A DNA stretch of 64,000 nucleotides, taken from assembly GCF_900188235.1 (NCBI RefSeq), contig NZ_FZNT01000001.1, forward strand, positions 496,001 to 560,000. The letters run 5' to 3'. The DNA is from Lutibacter agarilyticus. Lineage in GTDB: Bacteria; Bacteroidota; Bacteroidia; Flavobacteriales; Flavobacteriaceae. Under the pieces are notes generated by a model. It saw nothing but the letters and a program-made list of their open reading frames with translations. It ran no database searches and had not been told where the DNA came from. Shown in pieces: positions 35,135 through 44,560 of this stretch; positions within the stretch are counted from its first letter, which is position 1; every line of letters starts with the position of its first letter. A program made the translations under genes and the position numbers.

Positions 35135-36193
35135 ATGCATAAAGATATTTCAAATCTAAGTAAAATACCAGTAGTAGTAATTGCAGCTTCATTTGTAATT
35201 GTTATTACAGGTTTAATACAAGCTATTTCAATTGTTAATCCAATTTTAATGGCTCTTTTTATTAGTATTATTTGTGCGCAACCAATTTTATGGTTACAGA
35301 CAAAAAAAGTACCTCAAACATTGGCTGTCTTTATAGTATTATTTTTAATTGTAGCTATTTTTATTGGTTTTAGTGAATTAATAGGAGCATCATTATCTTC
35401 ATTTTCTGAAAATGCAAGTGTATATGAAGATAATTTAAGAGCTATGGTTAAAACGGTTGTTGAATTTACAAATTCCTTGGGATTAAATATATCGTTCACT
35501 AAGGTGTCAAGTATGTTTGATGTTTCAAAAGTTATGAATTTAACAGCTAGCATGTTAGGTCAGTTAGGTAGTATTATGGGAAATGTACTTACTATTTTTT
35601 TCTTGGCTTTATTTTTATTGTTTGAATTAGATTCCTTAGAAATTAAATCAAAACTGGTATTTAAAGAGGCTACAACGCGTAAATATATTTTTTCAATTTT
35701 TAAAAGTATACGACATTATTTATCAATTAAAACAGTTACAAGTTTAATAACAGGAGTATTTGTATGGATTGCTCTTGAAATAACAGGTTTAGATTATGCT
35801 ATTATATGGGGGCTTATAGCTTTTTTATTAAATTATATTCCAAACATTGGTTCAATAGTAGCTGCCATACCGGCTGTGTTATTTGCTTTAATTCAGTTAG
35901 GTTTTGTTGGTGTTTTATGGACTAGTAGTATATTTATTGCTGTAAATATGATTGTAGGTAATATTATTGAACCTAAAATGATGGGTAGTGGCTTAGGACT
36001 TTCAACCTATGTTGTTTTTGTTTCTTTACTAGTTTGGGGTTTTATTTTAGGTACTGTTGGTATGTTTTTATCCGTTCCATTAACTATGGCTATAAAAATT
36101 ATGTTAGAACAGAATAAACGAACTGAGTGGATTGCAATTTTATTGGGTTCAAGGGAAGAGGCTATTACTATTTTAGAAAATGAAAACCAATAA
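35135..36193 (+). CDS. AI-2E family membrane transporter
   Basis: A 352-residue protein with about eight transmembrane helices in the AI-2E/PerM arrangement: an N-terminal helix pair, a long soluble loop (about 85-140), and the conserved C-terminal part with IWGLIAFLLNYIPNIGSIVAAIPAVLFAL, NMIVGNIIEPKMMG and LSTYVVFVSLLVWGFILG-GMFLSVPLTMAIKI. Members export small molecules or ions; the AI-2 link is historical, and the substrate is unknown. Its stop codon abuts a fragment of an unrelated outer-membrane gene. Confidence 0.92.
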   Translation: MHKDISNLSKIPVVVIAASFVIVITGLIQAISIVNPILMALFISIICAQPILWLQTKKVPQTLAVFIVLFLIVAIFIGFSELIGASLSSFSENASVYEDNLRAMVKTVVEFTNSLGLNISFTKVSSMFDVSKVMNLTASMLGQLGSIMGNVLTIFFLALFLLFELDSLEIKSKLVFKEATTRKYIFSIFKSIRHYLSIKTVTSLITGVFVWIALEITGLDYAIIWGLIAFLLNYIPNIGSIVAAIPAVLFALIQLGFVGVLWTSSIFIAVNMIVGNIIEPKMMGSGLGLSTYVVFVSLLVWGFILGTVGMFLSVPLTMAIKIMLEQNKRTEWIAILLGSREEAITILENENQ

Positions 36194-36198
36194 AATTA

Positions 36199-36513
36199 TT
36201 TTATGCTAAACCTTATATTGAATTAAGAGGTGTTCCTGCAATGAAATATCAAAGTGATAATACTATGCTTGTTGAAACAGAGTGGAAATTTAAAATATAT
36301 AAGCGTTGGTCTTTAGACTTTTTTGGAGGTACAGGTAAAGCTTTTAAATCTTTTGATGAATTTGGTCCTGCTACTTGGGTTTATAATTATGGCTTAGGGT
36401 TTAGATATAAATTAGCACGCCTTTTTGATGTGGATGCAGGTATTGATTTTGCTTGGAGTAATAATAAAGATTTTGCGTTTAGTATTGTTTTTGGAAGTGC
36501 TTGGAATAGGTAA
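36199..36513 (+). pseudogene. C-terminal fragment of an Omp85/BamA-type outer-membrane protein
   Basis: The frame opens after a TGA at 36181 and reads AKPYIELRGVPAMKYQ, LVETEWKFKIYKRWSLDFFGGTG, FDEFGPATWVYNYGLGFRYKL, VDAGIDFAWSNNKDFAFSIVFGSAW. These are the last strands of a BamA/TamA-like barrel (PxxxLRGxPxxRYxG, ..GxG.RY.., ..D.A....W.IYI.FGSAF). The N-terminal 80% is missing, including POTRA domains and signal peptide. An ATG at 36241 gives a 90-residue ORF, but it is a remnant. The break falls exactly at the AI-2E gene end, so a deletion or recombination joint lies here. Confidence 0.75.
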
Positions 36514-36674
36514 TATAATTACATTTTCTTTTTATAAGTTAAAAAAAGAGGTGGCTCCATCATCATTAATTTTTTTTAAAAATAAAGCTATTGATCGTTT
36601 TTTTATTTTAATTAATACTGTTTAATGTATAATTTTTTAAAAAAATAACTATTTTAGCTATCAAAACTTATTCA

Positions 36675-37823
36675 ATGAAACTAAGATCTATTATTCTTGC
36701 ATTACCACTTTTTATATATATTTCTTGTAAAGAAAAGGAGCAACCAAAAATGCCTCCCCAACAAATTAAAGTAGTTGAAGTTGTAAAAAAAGATATTCCA
36801 ATTTTTAATTATTTTGTAGGAGAAGTTTTTGGGCAAGAAGATGTCTCTATAAACGCTCGTGTTGAAGGTTATTTAACAAGTATTTTATTTACTGAAGGAG
36901 CTAGAGTAAAAAAAGGTGATTTACTATATACCATAGACCCAGAACCTTTTAACGCTGCAATTGCAGGTGAAAAAAGTAAAGTTACTGAGGCACAAACAAA
37001 ATATTTAAATTCTGAAAATAATTTAGCTAGAATTAAGCCATTGGCAGAAATGGATGCTGTAAGTAAGAGTGATTTAGATTTTGCTTTGGCTGATAGAGAT
37101 GCATCTTTAGCAGCTAGAAAAGCTGCAGAAGCTTCTTTAAAAATGGCACAAATTAATTTAAGTTATACTCAAATTAAAGCACCAATTAATGGTTTTATAG
37201 GAAAAACCCAGGCTCGTGTCGGAGATTTTGTGGGAAGAAGTCCAAACCCTGTAATTATAAACACCATTTCAAAAGTTGAAAATGTTAGAGTACAGTTTTT
37301 TATAAATGAAACAAACTATTTGACTTTAGCAAAAGCTTTTGCAGAAATACATAAAGATATAGTCGCTGAAGAGAGAGCACAAAAAGCAGAAATAGAATTA
37401 CTACTTACTGACGGGACAACACATCCACATAAAGGAGTTATAGATTTTATAAATAGGGAGATTGATGCTTCTACTGGAGCCATTTTAGTGCAGGCTTCTT
37501 TTCCTAACCCTGAGTTAATTTTAAAACCAGGACAATATGCACGTGTTAAAGTTAAAAGTAGGGTAGAAAAAGGTGCATTATTAGTACCTCAAAGAGTTGT
37601 TTCTGAATTACAAGGTGAATATTCGGTTTTTATAGTAAATGCTGATAATAAAATTGAATCTAGAAGAATTACAATTGGAGATGATTTTGATGATTATTAC
37701 ATAGTTAAGGAAGGTATTACTGAAGATGATAAAATTGTGTTTGAAGGTTTACAAAAAGTAGGCACAGGTTTAGAAGTGGTACCTGAAATCACTGTTTTTG
37801 AAAGTCAATTTAAAAAACAATAA
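36675..37823 (+). CDS. RND efflux membrane-fusion (periplasmic adaptor) lipoprotein
   Basis: 382 residues. Lipobox LFIYISC (Cys18). HlyD/AcrA layout: VGEVFGQEDVSINARVEGYLTSILFTEGARVKKGDLLYTIDPEPF, a coiled-coil hairpin with NNLARIKPLAEMDAVSKSDLD, lipoyl half YTQIKAPINGFIGKTQARVGDFV, and a C-terminal beta-barrel (LKPGQYARVKVK, EGLQKVGTGLEVV). It links the inner-membrane pump (37830) to the outer-membrane channel (41000). It is first in a three-gene operon, six bases before the pump. Substrates unknown; multidrug is the usual default. Confidence 0.94.
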   Translation: MKLRSIILALPLFIYISCKEKEQPKMPPQQIKVVEVVKKDIPIFNYFVGEVFGQEDVSINARVEGYLTSILFTEGARVKKGDLLYTIDPEPFNAAIAGEKSKVTEAQTKYLNSENNLARIKPLAEMDAVSKSDLDFALADRDASLAARKAAEASLKMAQINLSYTQIKAPINGFIGKTQARVGDFVGRSPNPVIINTISKVENVRVQFFINETNYLTLAKAFAEIHKDIVAEERAQKAEIELLLTDGTTHPHKGVIDFINREIDASTGAILVQASFPNPELILKPGQYARVKVKSRVEKGALLVPQRVVSELQGEYSVFIVNADNKIESRRITIGDDFDDYYIVKEGITEDDKIVFEGLQKVGTGLEVVPEITVFESQFKKQ

Positions 37824-37829
37824 TCTGAT

Positions 37830-40800
37830 ATGTCTGAAAATAAAGGAAACTTTTTTGTACATCGACCAATTGTAGCCATTGTAATTGCTATTGTTATTGT
37901 TATTGTTGGAACCGTATCTTTAATAGGCTTACCTATAGAGCAATATCCAAATTTAACGCCGCCAATTGTACAAGTTAGTGCAAGTTATACCGGAGCCAAT
38001 GCTATTAATGTGGAAGAATCTGTAGCAACACCATTAGAACAACAAATTAATGGAGTTGACAATATGATTTATATGAAATCTACCAATGCAAATGATGGTA
38101 GTATGAATATACAAGTGTCATTTGATGTAGGTACAGATCCTGATATGAATACTGTTTTAACACAAAATAAAGTATCAGCAGCTTCAGCAAAATTACCTTC
38201 TTCTGTAACTAAATTAGGTGTTACAACTCAAAAAGCGTTACCAAATATTTTAATGTTAGTAGCTTTAACTTCTGATGATGGAAGATATGATCAAGATTTT
38301 TTAGGGAATTATGCTTTAATTAACATTAAAGATCAATTAGCTAGAGTAAAAGGTATTGGTAAAGTTGATGTAATGGGAGCTTCAGACTATTCAATGAGAA
38401 TATGGATTAAGCCAGATAGAATTTCACATTTAGGATTAACAGTACCAGAAATAATAAACGCCATTAACGAACAAAATATTATTGTTCCGGGTGGTAAATT
38501 TGGAGCTGAACCAGCACCAGTTGGCACAGAGTTTACTTATACAGTGCGTTTACCTGAACGATTTAATTCTGTTGAAGCTTTTGAAGATATTGTTGTTAGA
38601 ACCCAATCTGATGGTTCACAAATAAAATTAGGAGATGTTGCAAGTGTGAACTTAGGAGTTGAGACCTACAATATGATTCCTAGAATGAATGGCAAAACAT
38701 CAGCAGTTATAGCTTTATACCAAGCTCCTGGATCAAATGGATTAGAATTAGCAACACAAATAAAGGAGCAAATGGAAGATCTATCTAAGAATTTTCCAGA
38801 AAGTATTAGATACGATGTTTCTTTAGATACAACGAAAGCAATTGAAGCTGGTATTAAAGATATTGTGGTTACTTTAATTGTAGCCTTAATTTTGGTGATT
38901 TTAGTTGTTTTTATCTTTATTCAAGATTGGAGAGCAACCTTAATTCCAACATTGGCTATACCCGTTTCATTAATTGGAGCGTTTATTTTCTTTCCTATGT
39001 TAGGTTTTACTATTAATGTATTGTCACTTTTAGGATTGGTATTGGCCATTGGTATTGTTGTAGATGATGCTATTGTGGTTGTTGAGGCAGTGCAAGTAAA
39101 TATAGCCAATGGAATGAATTCTAAGGAAGCAACGCTTGATGCCATGCGAAAAGTAACAGCTCCAGTAATAGCTACTACCTTAGTTTTGGTAGCTGTATTT
39201 ATTCCTGTTGCGGGTATGGCTGGTATTACCGGATTGTTATACCAACAGTTTGCCATTACAATTGTAGTATCTGTATTAGTTTCATCTGTAAATGCTTTAA
39301 CTTTAAGCCCAGCATTATGCTCACTACTACTAAAAGAACCTAAGCCTTATAAAGGGCCGCTAGGATGGTTTTTCGGGAAATTCAATAAAGGTATGGATAA
39401 GTCTACAGATTCATATATGAGTTATACTAACATTGTCTCTAGGAAAATTAAAAGAGGTATTGTTTTTATTGTTTTAATGACATTAGGTGCAGGTGTTTTT
39501 GGAAGCATGGTTCCTGGTGGATTTATTCCTGAAGAAGATATGGGATATTTCTTTGTGAATGTTCAATTACCAAATGCAGCATCAATTCAAAGAGCTGATG
39601 TAGTAACCAAAGAAGTAGAGAAAATTTTGCAGGAAATACCAGAGGTGGAGTATATTACTACAGCAACTGGATATAGTATTCTTTCTGGAGCTATGATATC
39701 AAATACAGGCTTTTTATTTGTGGGAATAAAAGATTGGGCTGAAAGAGATATTACAGCAAAAGAGGTAATTGATATTGTAAATAAAAAATTATTTTTTGGA
39801 ATAAAGGATGCACAAGCTTTTGCTTTCGGCCCTCCTGCTATTCCTGGTTTAGGTAATGGCTCAGGATTTAGTATTATGTTACAAGATAGGGTAGGTAATA
39901 CACCTCAATATTTAGCAGAAAATTCTATGAAGTTTATAAAAGCAGCTAATGAGCGTCCTGAAATAGGTAGAGCTTCAACAACTTTTCAAGCCAATGTTCC
40001 TCAGAGATTTATGGATATTGACAAAGAAAAAGCATTAAAATTAGGTGTTAAATTAAACGATTTATATACTACTGTGGGTGCTTTTATGGGAGGCGCTTAT
40101 GTAAATGATTTTACCCGTTTTGGAAGACTCTATAAAACATATATTCAAGCCGAACCAGAGTATCGTGTAGATCCCTCTCAAATTAATAATTTCTTTATAA
40201 AAAATAATCAAGGAGAAATGGTACCGCTATCAACCTTAGCTACAATTAAACCAATATCGGGACCTGATTATACAACTAGATTTAACTTGTATAGATCTGT
40301 TGAAGTAACTGGAGCTCCTGCAGAGGGGTATACATCTAATGAAGCTAGGCAAGCCTTGAAAGAAGTAGCTGCGGAGGTTTTACCTGCTGATATGGGTTAT
40401 ACCTGGAATGCCATGTCTTTTCAAGAAGAAAAAGCATCTGGTTCCTTAACCGTCATACTAACTTTTTCATTGGTATTTGTATTCTTAATTTTGGCTGCGC
40501 AATACGAAAGCTGGTCGTTACCTTTTGCTATTTTATTAGGAACACCTTTTGCAATATTTGGCGCTTTATTTTTCCTTTGGATTGGTCGTTTAATTAGTCC
40601 AACTTTTGAAAACAATATTTTTGCTCAAGTCTCCTTTGTAATGTTAATTGGTATGGCTGCAAAAAACGCTATTTTAATTGTAGAATTTGCAAATGATGAA
40701 TTTAAAAGTGGTTTAAGCTTGTTTGATGCAGCTGTGAAAGCTGCACGATCAAGATTTAGACCAATATTAATGACTGCTTTTTCTTTTATTTTAGGAGTAT

Positions 40801-41000
40801 TTCCACTTGTAATTGCATCAGGATCTGGTGCTGAAGCCAGAAAAGTAATGGGAATGGCGCTTTTAGGAGGTATGTCTATTGCCACCTTCTTAGGTGTATT
40901 CTTATATCCAATGCTTTTTATATTTATTGGTAAAATAGGTGGTTATGAAAAGAAAAGAGACCAAGCTAAAAAATTAGAACTTGCAAAAAACGCTGAATAA
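37830..41000 (+). CDS. RND efflux pump, inner-membrane transporter (AcrB/MexB-like)
   Basis: A 1056-residue HAE1-type RND pump: N-terminal FFVHRPIVAIVIAIVIVIVG, IEQYPNLTPPIVQVSASYTGANA, the proton-relay Asp pair in GIVVDDAIVVVEAV of TM4, two large periplasmic loops (about 40-340 and 570-870) and GMAAKNAILIVEFAND in TM10. It works as a trimer, exporting hydrophobic compounds using the proton gradient. It is between its adaptor and outer-membrane partner; its stop overlaps the next ATG by one base (TAATG at 40998-41002). Confidence 0.96.
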   Translation: MSENKGNFFVHRPIVAIVIAIVIVIVGTVSLIGLPIEQYPNLTPPIVQVSASYTGANAINVEESVATPLEQQINGVDNMIYMKSTNANDGSMNIQVSFDVGTDPDMNTVLTQNKVSAASAKLPSSVTKLGVTTQKALPNILMLVALTSDDGRYDQDFLGNYALINIKDQLARVKGIGKVDVMGASDYSMRIWIKPDRISHLGLTVPEIINAINEQNIIVPGGKFGAEPAPVGTEFTYTVRLPERFNSVEAFEDIVVRTQSDGSQIKLGDVASVNLGVETYNMIPRMNGKTSAVIALYQAPGSNGLELATQIKEQMEDLSKNFPESIRYDVSLDTTKAIEAGIKDIVVTLIVALILVILVVFIFIQDWRATLIPTLAIPVSLIGAFIFFPMLGFTINVLSLLGLVLAIGIVVDDAIVVVEAVQVNIANGMNSKEATLDAMRKVTAPVIATTLVLVAVFIPVAGMAGITGLLYQQFAITIVVSVLVSSVNALTLSPALCSLLLKEPKPYKGPLGWFFGKFNKGMDKSTDSYMSYTNIVSRKIKRGIVFIVLMTLGAGVFGSMVPGGFIPEEDMGYFFVNVQLPNAASIQRADVVTKEVEKILQEIPEVEYITTATGYSILSGAMISNTGFLFVGIKDWAERDITAKEVIDIVNKKLFFGIKDAQAFAFGPPAIPGLGNGSGFSIMLQDRVGNTPQYLAENSMKFIKAANERPEIGRASTTFQANVPQRFMDIDKEKALKLGVKLNDLYTTVGAFMGGAYVNDFTRFGRLYKTYIQAEPEYRVDPSQINNFFIKNNQGEMVPLSTLATIKPISGPDYTTRFNLYRSVEVTGAPAEGYTSNEARQALKEVAAEVLPADMGYTWNAMSFQEEKASGSLTVILTFSLVFVFLILAAQYESWSLPFAILLGTPFAIFGALFFLWIGRLISPTFENNIFAQVSFVMLIGMAAKNAILIVEFANDEFKSGLSLFDAAVKAARSRFRPILMTAFSFILGVFPLVIASGSGAEARKVMGMALLGGMSIATFLGVFLYPMLFIFIGKIGGYEKKRDQAKKLELAKNAE

Positions 41001-42580
41001 TGAAAAAGAGACAATCAATATATATAAGTATTTTCTTTGTACTATTAAGCATAGTATCTTGTAAGGTTGGACCAAATTACCAAAAACCTGAAATTGTAAG
41101 TCCAGAAATTTTTAAATACGAAAACAACAAAATTGATAGTATAATTGATTTAAAATGGTGGGACATTTTTCAAGATCCTATTTTAGATTCATTGATTAAA
41201 GTTGGATTAAGAGAAAACAGAGATTTGTTAATAGCTGCAAGCAGAGTTAACGAGGCTAGAGCAAATTTAGGTTTTAATAAAGCTGATTACGGACCTAAAA
41301 TTGGTGTACAAGCCAGTGCAACAGGAACTAATAATATTGCAGGTAATGTATTAAATAATAATATTAAGTCTTTTGGAACTTCAGCAACATTTAATTGGGA
41401 AATAGATTTTTGGGGTAAATATCGGAGAAGCACTGAAGCTGCTAGGGCTGCATTAGTAGGTTCATTTTACGGTAAAAGAGCTGTTGAAATAGGATTAATT
41501 AGTGAAATTGCTAGAAACTATTTTCAATTGATGAATTATAAGACTTCATTGAAAATTTCTAAAAATACTGTTGAAATTAGAAATAATGCATTAACAATTA
41601 TTCAAAATAGATTTGATAAGGGATATACTAATATTATAGATGTAAATCAGGCTCAAATTCAAAAAGCAATTGCAGAAGCAACTATACCAGTTTATAGGCG
41701 TCAAATTGCATTTACGGAAAATAATTTAAGTGTTTTATTAGGGAAGTATTCAGATTCTATTCCGGTACATAGTTCTTATAAAACCAACCCTATACCTCAA
41801 AATATTCCTAGTGGTATTCCTTCTGAAATGTTACAAAGACGTCCAGATATCCTTCAAAGTGAACAATTATACAAACAACAAAATGCAATGATTGGAGTTG
41901 CTACAGCTATGCGATTTCCATCAATAAGTTTAACAGGAGTTTTAGGAGTTGGTAGTAATGAAATGTCGTCGTTGTTAAATAGTGGATTAGGTTGGAGTGC
42001 TGGTGCAAATTTATTGAGTCCGCTATTTGAATGGGGAAAAAATGCAAGACGTGTTGATATGGAACGTGAAAAGGCAAAACAAGCTTTATTTAGCTATGAG
42101 AAAAATATTTTGTTAGCTTTTAGCGATGTAAATAATGCACTAACTGAAATTTCTACTTATAAAGATGAGTTAGTTGCTTATAAAATAATGTTTGATGCTG
42201 CTAAAAATGCTAGTAAACTTTCTTATGAAAGATATTATCAGGGAGTAACTAGTTATTTAGAAGTAATATTAAATCAACAAACCGAATTTGAAGCTGAACT
42301 TTCTTATACGGCAAACTATCAAGATTTATTAATTTCTTATGTTAATTTATACCAAGCACTTGGTGGTGGTTGGATATCTGAAGAGGAGTTAGATAAGTAT
42401 GCCGAACAAGTAGCTAATGAACAAGGTGTTGATGTTAATTCAATTGATAAAAACACCTTAATTTACCAAGGACAAGTAGTTGATTATTATTTAACACCTG
42501 AGCAAGAGAAACAAAGAAAAGAAATAGCTAAAGCACAACGGAAATTAGAAAAACAACAAAGAAAAACTACTAGACAATAG
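41000..42580 (+). CDS. RND efflux outer-membrane lipoprotein (TolC/OprM/NodT family)
   Basis: 526 residues. Lipobox LLSIVSC (Cys21) followed by KVGPNYQKPE, the OprM/NodT N-terminal signature. Then WWDIFQDPILDSLIKVGLRENRDLLIAASRVNEARANLG, LQRRPDILQSEQLY, and LEVILNQQTEFEAELSY, the duplicated helical-barrel repeats. The last 60 residues (LTPEQEKQRKEIAKAQRKLEKQQRK) are a basic charged tail beyond the usual end. It forms the trimeric exit duct for the pump. Translationally coupled to the pump gene. Confidence 0.94.
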   Translation: MKKRQSIYISIFFVLLSIVSCKVGPNYQKPEIVSPEIFKYENNKIDSIIDLKWWDIFQDPILDSLIKVGLRENRDLLIAASRVNEARANLGFNKADYGPKIGVQASATGTNNIAGNVLNNNIKSFGTSATFNWEIDFWGKYRRSTEAARAALVGSFYGKRAVEIGLISEIARNYFQLMNYKTSLKISKNTVEIRNNALTIIQNRFDKGYTNIIDVNQAQIQKAIAEATIPVYRRQIAFTENNLSVLLGKYSDSIPVHSSYKTNPIPQNIPSGIPSEMLQRRPDILQSEQLYKQQNAMIGVATAMRFPSISLTGVLGVGSNEMSSLLNSGLGWSAGANLLSPLFEWGKNARRVDMEREKAKQALFSYEKNILLAFSDVNNALTEISTYKDELVAYKIMFDAAKNASKLSYERYYQGVTSYLEVILNQQTEFEAELSYTANYQDLLISYVNLYQALGGGWISEEELDKYAEQVANEQGVDVNSIDKNTLIYQGQVVDYYLTPEQEKQRKEIAKAQRKLEKQQRKTTRQ

Positions 42581-42603
42581 TATTTAAGTAGTTTATATAA
42601 TTT

Positions 42604-43278
42604 ATGGTAGATAAAATGTATTCATACCGTTTTGAATTGTTTTTCTTTAGTTTAACAACTATATTATTTGGAGCCGTTTTTTTTCCAAATCAATGGTTTG
42701 AAGATATTTTGTCTCCTATTCTTTTTATTATTAATTTTTTATCGGGAATATTAATGATTTCTAAAATAAAAAAACTTAGACGCTTTTTTTTGTTTTTATT
42801 AGTCGTTATAATGATTGTTTTTTATAGATCGCAAGTATTAAATGATAAAACGGATTCGAATGATTTTATAAGGTTAGCAGCTTATTTTGTGTTTTATACA
42901 ATGGTTACTTCAGAACTAATTAAGCAAGTTTGGAAATCAAAAATAATCACTAAGAATATAATTATAGGTTTAATGTCTGGGTATATTTGTATTGGATTGT
43001 TAGGTTTTTTTATGTTCTTAACTATTGAAATTTCTAGCCCAGGTTCCTTTAATGGTGTTAGTTTAAATATGCATCAAAGCACTTCTCAAATTGACTCTTT
43101 CTTATATTTTTCTTATATTACATTATTAACAATTGGTTATGGAGAAATAACACCGGTTACTTTAATTGCTCAAAAAGCAACTATACTAACAGGCTTAGTA
43201 GGGCAATTTTATATGGTTATTTTAACAGCAATAATTGTTGGTAAATATATTTCTCAAACAGTTATAAAAGAAAAATAA
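42604..43278 (+). CDS. Two-TM potassium-channel-like protein (ion channel family)
   Basis: A 224-residue protein with about five or six hydrophobic segments. The last two flank a pore loop containing LLTIGYGEITPVT, a close match to the potassium selectivity filter T(V/I)GYGD, with Asp replaced by Glu. No cytoplasmic RCK/TrkA domain follows; the protein stops ten residues after the last helix. Four subunits would form a pore. It lies 24 bases after the RND outer-membrane gene and may be cotranscribed. A start at 42616 (second Met) is possible. Confidence 0.82.
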   Translation: MVDKMYSYRFELFFFSLTTILFGAVFFPNQWFEDILSPILFIINFLSGILMISKIKKLRRFFLFLLVVIMIVFYRSQVLNDKTDSNDFIRLAAYFVFYTMVTSELIKQVWKSKIITKNIIIGLMSGYICIGLLGFFMFLTIEISSPGSFNGVSLNMHQSTSQIDSFLYFSYITLLTIGYGEITPVTLIAQKATILTGLVGQFYMVILTAIIVGKYISQTVIKEK

Positions 43279-43287
43279 TTAAAGCTA

Positions 43288-44217
43288 TTATTTAATGTTT
43301 TTCCAAGGAAAAAAACGTGAAACTTTTTTTTGATAATTTAAATATTCAGGATATTTACCAGCGCTTATTTCTTCACTAAATTCTGAACTACCTTGAAATA
43401 ACACTAAAAGCAGTAAACAACCTGCAATGCTCCAATTAATCCATTGTCCTGAAGCTGCAACACTAAACAAATAAAATGATACCCAAATACTTTGTTCTGC
43501 CCAGTAATTAGGATGACGTGATAATGCCCACAGTCCTTTATCTAAAAAACCTTTTTTATAATCGCCTGTAAGTTTTTTACCAGCTTTTATAAGTGTATGT
43601 TTTTTAGTTTGAAATGCATAATGTTGTTCATCGGCTATTGTTTCAAAAATTATAAAAAATAGCATTAAAACAGTAGCAACATAATCTAAAACACCTAAAG
43701 GAGTATTGTTAAATTGTAATACAACTAAAGTTGGTAATGAAAATAATAGGATTAAAATATGTTGATATCCCGAGATGAAGAATAAGTTGAATAATGTCCA
43801 TTTCCATCTCGCTTTAAATTCTGGTTTTTCTCTTAGTATTTGCCAACGATAATCTTCCTCACCTTCCCAAAATTTTATTGAAAAAGCACCGGTTCTAGAA
43901 AAATTATAGGTCAATCTAATTCCCCAAATAGCAACTAAAATAGTCATTAATATCAATCTCGGACTGTAATTACCATACGCGGAAATTATCCATACATAAA
44001 CAATTGGAATCAAACTCCATAGTTTATCTACTTGGCTCTTGTTATCTGTAATTTCACCAATAACAAAGCAATAGATAATTGCACCTAAATTAACATAAAG
44101 TACGGTTTTTAACGCTAACCATTCAATAGCACCTAAAGGAGTTCCAAAAAAATAACTAATAATGGGAACTATAAATAAGGTCACAATTAAAAGTGAAGCA
44201 ACTTTAATAATATTCAT
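43288..44217 (-). CDS. DUF1295 membrane protein (steroid-reductase/isoprenylcysteine methyltransferase-like fold)
   Basis: A 309-residue protein with seven or eight helices and the DUF1295 C-terminus: FLDKGLWALSRHPNYWAEQSIWVSFYLF, LLLLVLFQGSSEFSEEISAGKYPEYLNYQKKVSRFFPW. This region carries RHPNY and YP-Y motifs shared with NADPH-dependent steroid reductases and ICMT. The reaction is unknown. The 5' 130 bases of this gene are duplicated, in decayed form, at 47325-47455, next to the DMT permease. That implies this gene and the permease were once divergent neighbours. Confidence 0.88.
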   Translation of the reverse strand: MNIIKVASLLIVTLFIVPIISYFFGTPLGAIEWLALKTVLYVNLGAIIYCFVIGEITDNKSQVDKLWSLIPIVYVWIISAYGNYSPRLILMTILVAIWGIRLTYNFSRTGAFSIKFWEGEEDYRWQILREKPEFKARWKWTLFNLFFISGYQHILILLFSLPTLVVLQFNNTPLGVLDYVATVLMLFFIIFETIADEQHYAFQTKKHTLIKAGKKLTGDYKKGFLDKGLWALSRHPNYWAEQSIWVSFYLFSVAASGQWINWSIAGCLLLLVLFQGSSEFSEEISAGKYPEYLNYQKKVSRFFPWKNIK

Positions 44218-44545
44218 TTGGTTGGCGTTTTTTGTTAACGAATTAAAAATATGAAAAAAGGTTAACTTAGACTACTAATTAGAATTAATAATTCAGTAAT
44301 TTATATAGTATTTAGTGTGCGAAATACTTATATATAGTTCTTTAAAATAAAAGTATTAAAATTTTCATATATCCAAATCTTATACGAAAGTTTAATAGTA
44401 GTGCTTTTTTTCCATCTATGTAATTTTGGAATCTACTTAATTTATTAAATAAATTGCCGTTACAGAATTGCCTTCAGCCTTATGTTAACTTTCACACAAT
44501 TCACGGTTATCTATAAAATTTTAACGAAAATCAGGATACATAACA
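44088..44545 (+). repeat. Left copy of a diverged direct repeat (about 440 bp) flanking the MBOAT/SGNH cassette
   Basis: Aligns base by base, with small gaps, to 47325-47755. Shared blocks include AATAGCACCTAAAGGAGTT (44125/47358), ATAAATAAGGT, GAAATACTTATAT-like, TTTAATAGTAG (44391/47591), CATCTATGTAATTT-like, TTTATTAAATAAA, GTTACAGAATT and a final CGGT..AAAATT stretch. This copy holds the living start of the DUF1295 gene and a dead start of the DMT permease. It ends about 15 bases from the MBOAT stop. Confidence 0.8.
44365..44545 (+). pseudogene. Remnant of the DMT permease gene (first ~60 codons)
   Basis: Matches the start of the intact permease at 47568: translated across frames it keeps LIV..FF..., TYL-L-NK-like and TELP-like pieces. 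The ATG context ATATATGCC of the intact copy is ATATATCC here (one base lost), and several frameshifts follow, so it cannot be expressed. Part of the left flanking repeat. Confidence 0.65.
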
Positions 44546-44560
44546 TCATAATTTTTTTCA

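Noticed and set aside
36425..36625. Plus-strand ORF overlapping the BamA fragment
   Set aside because: Wrong frame relative to the Omp85-like peptide and no recognisable sequence.
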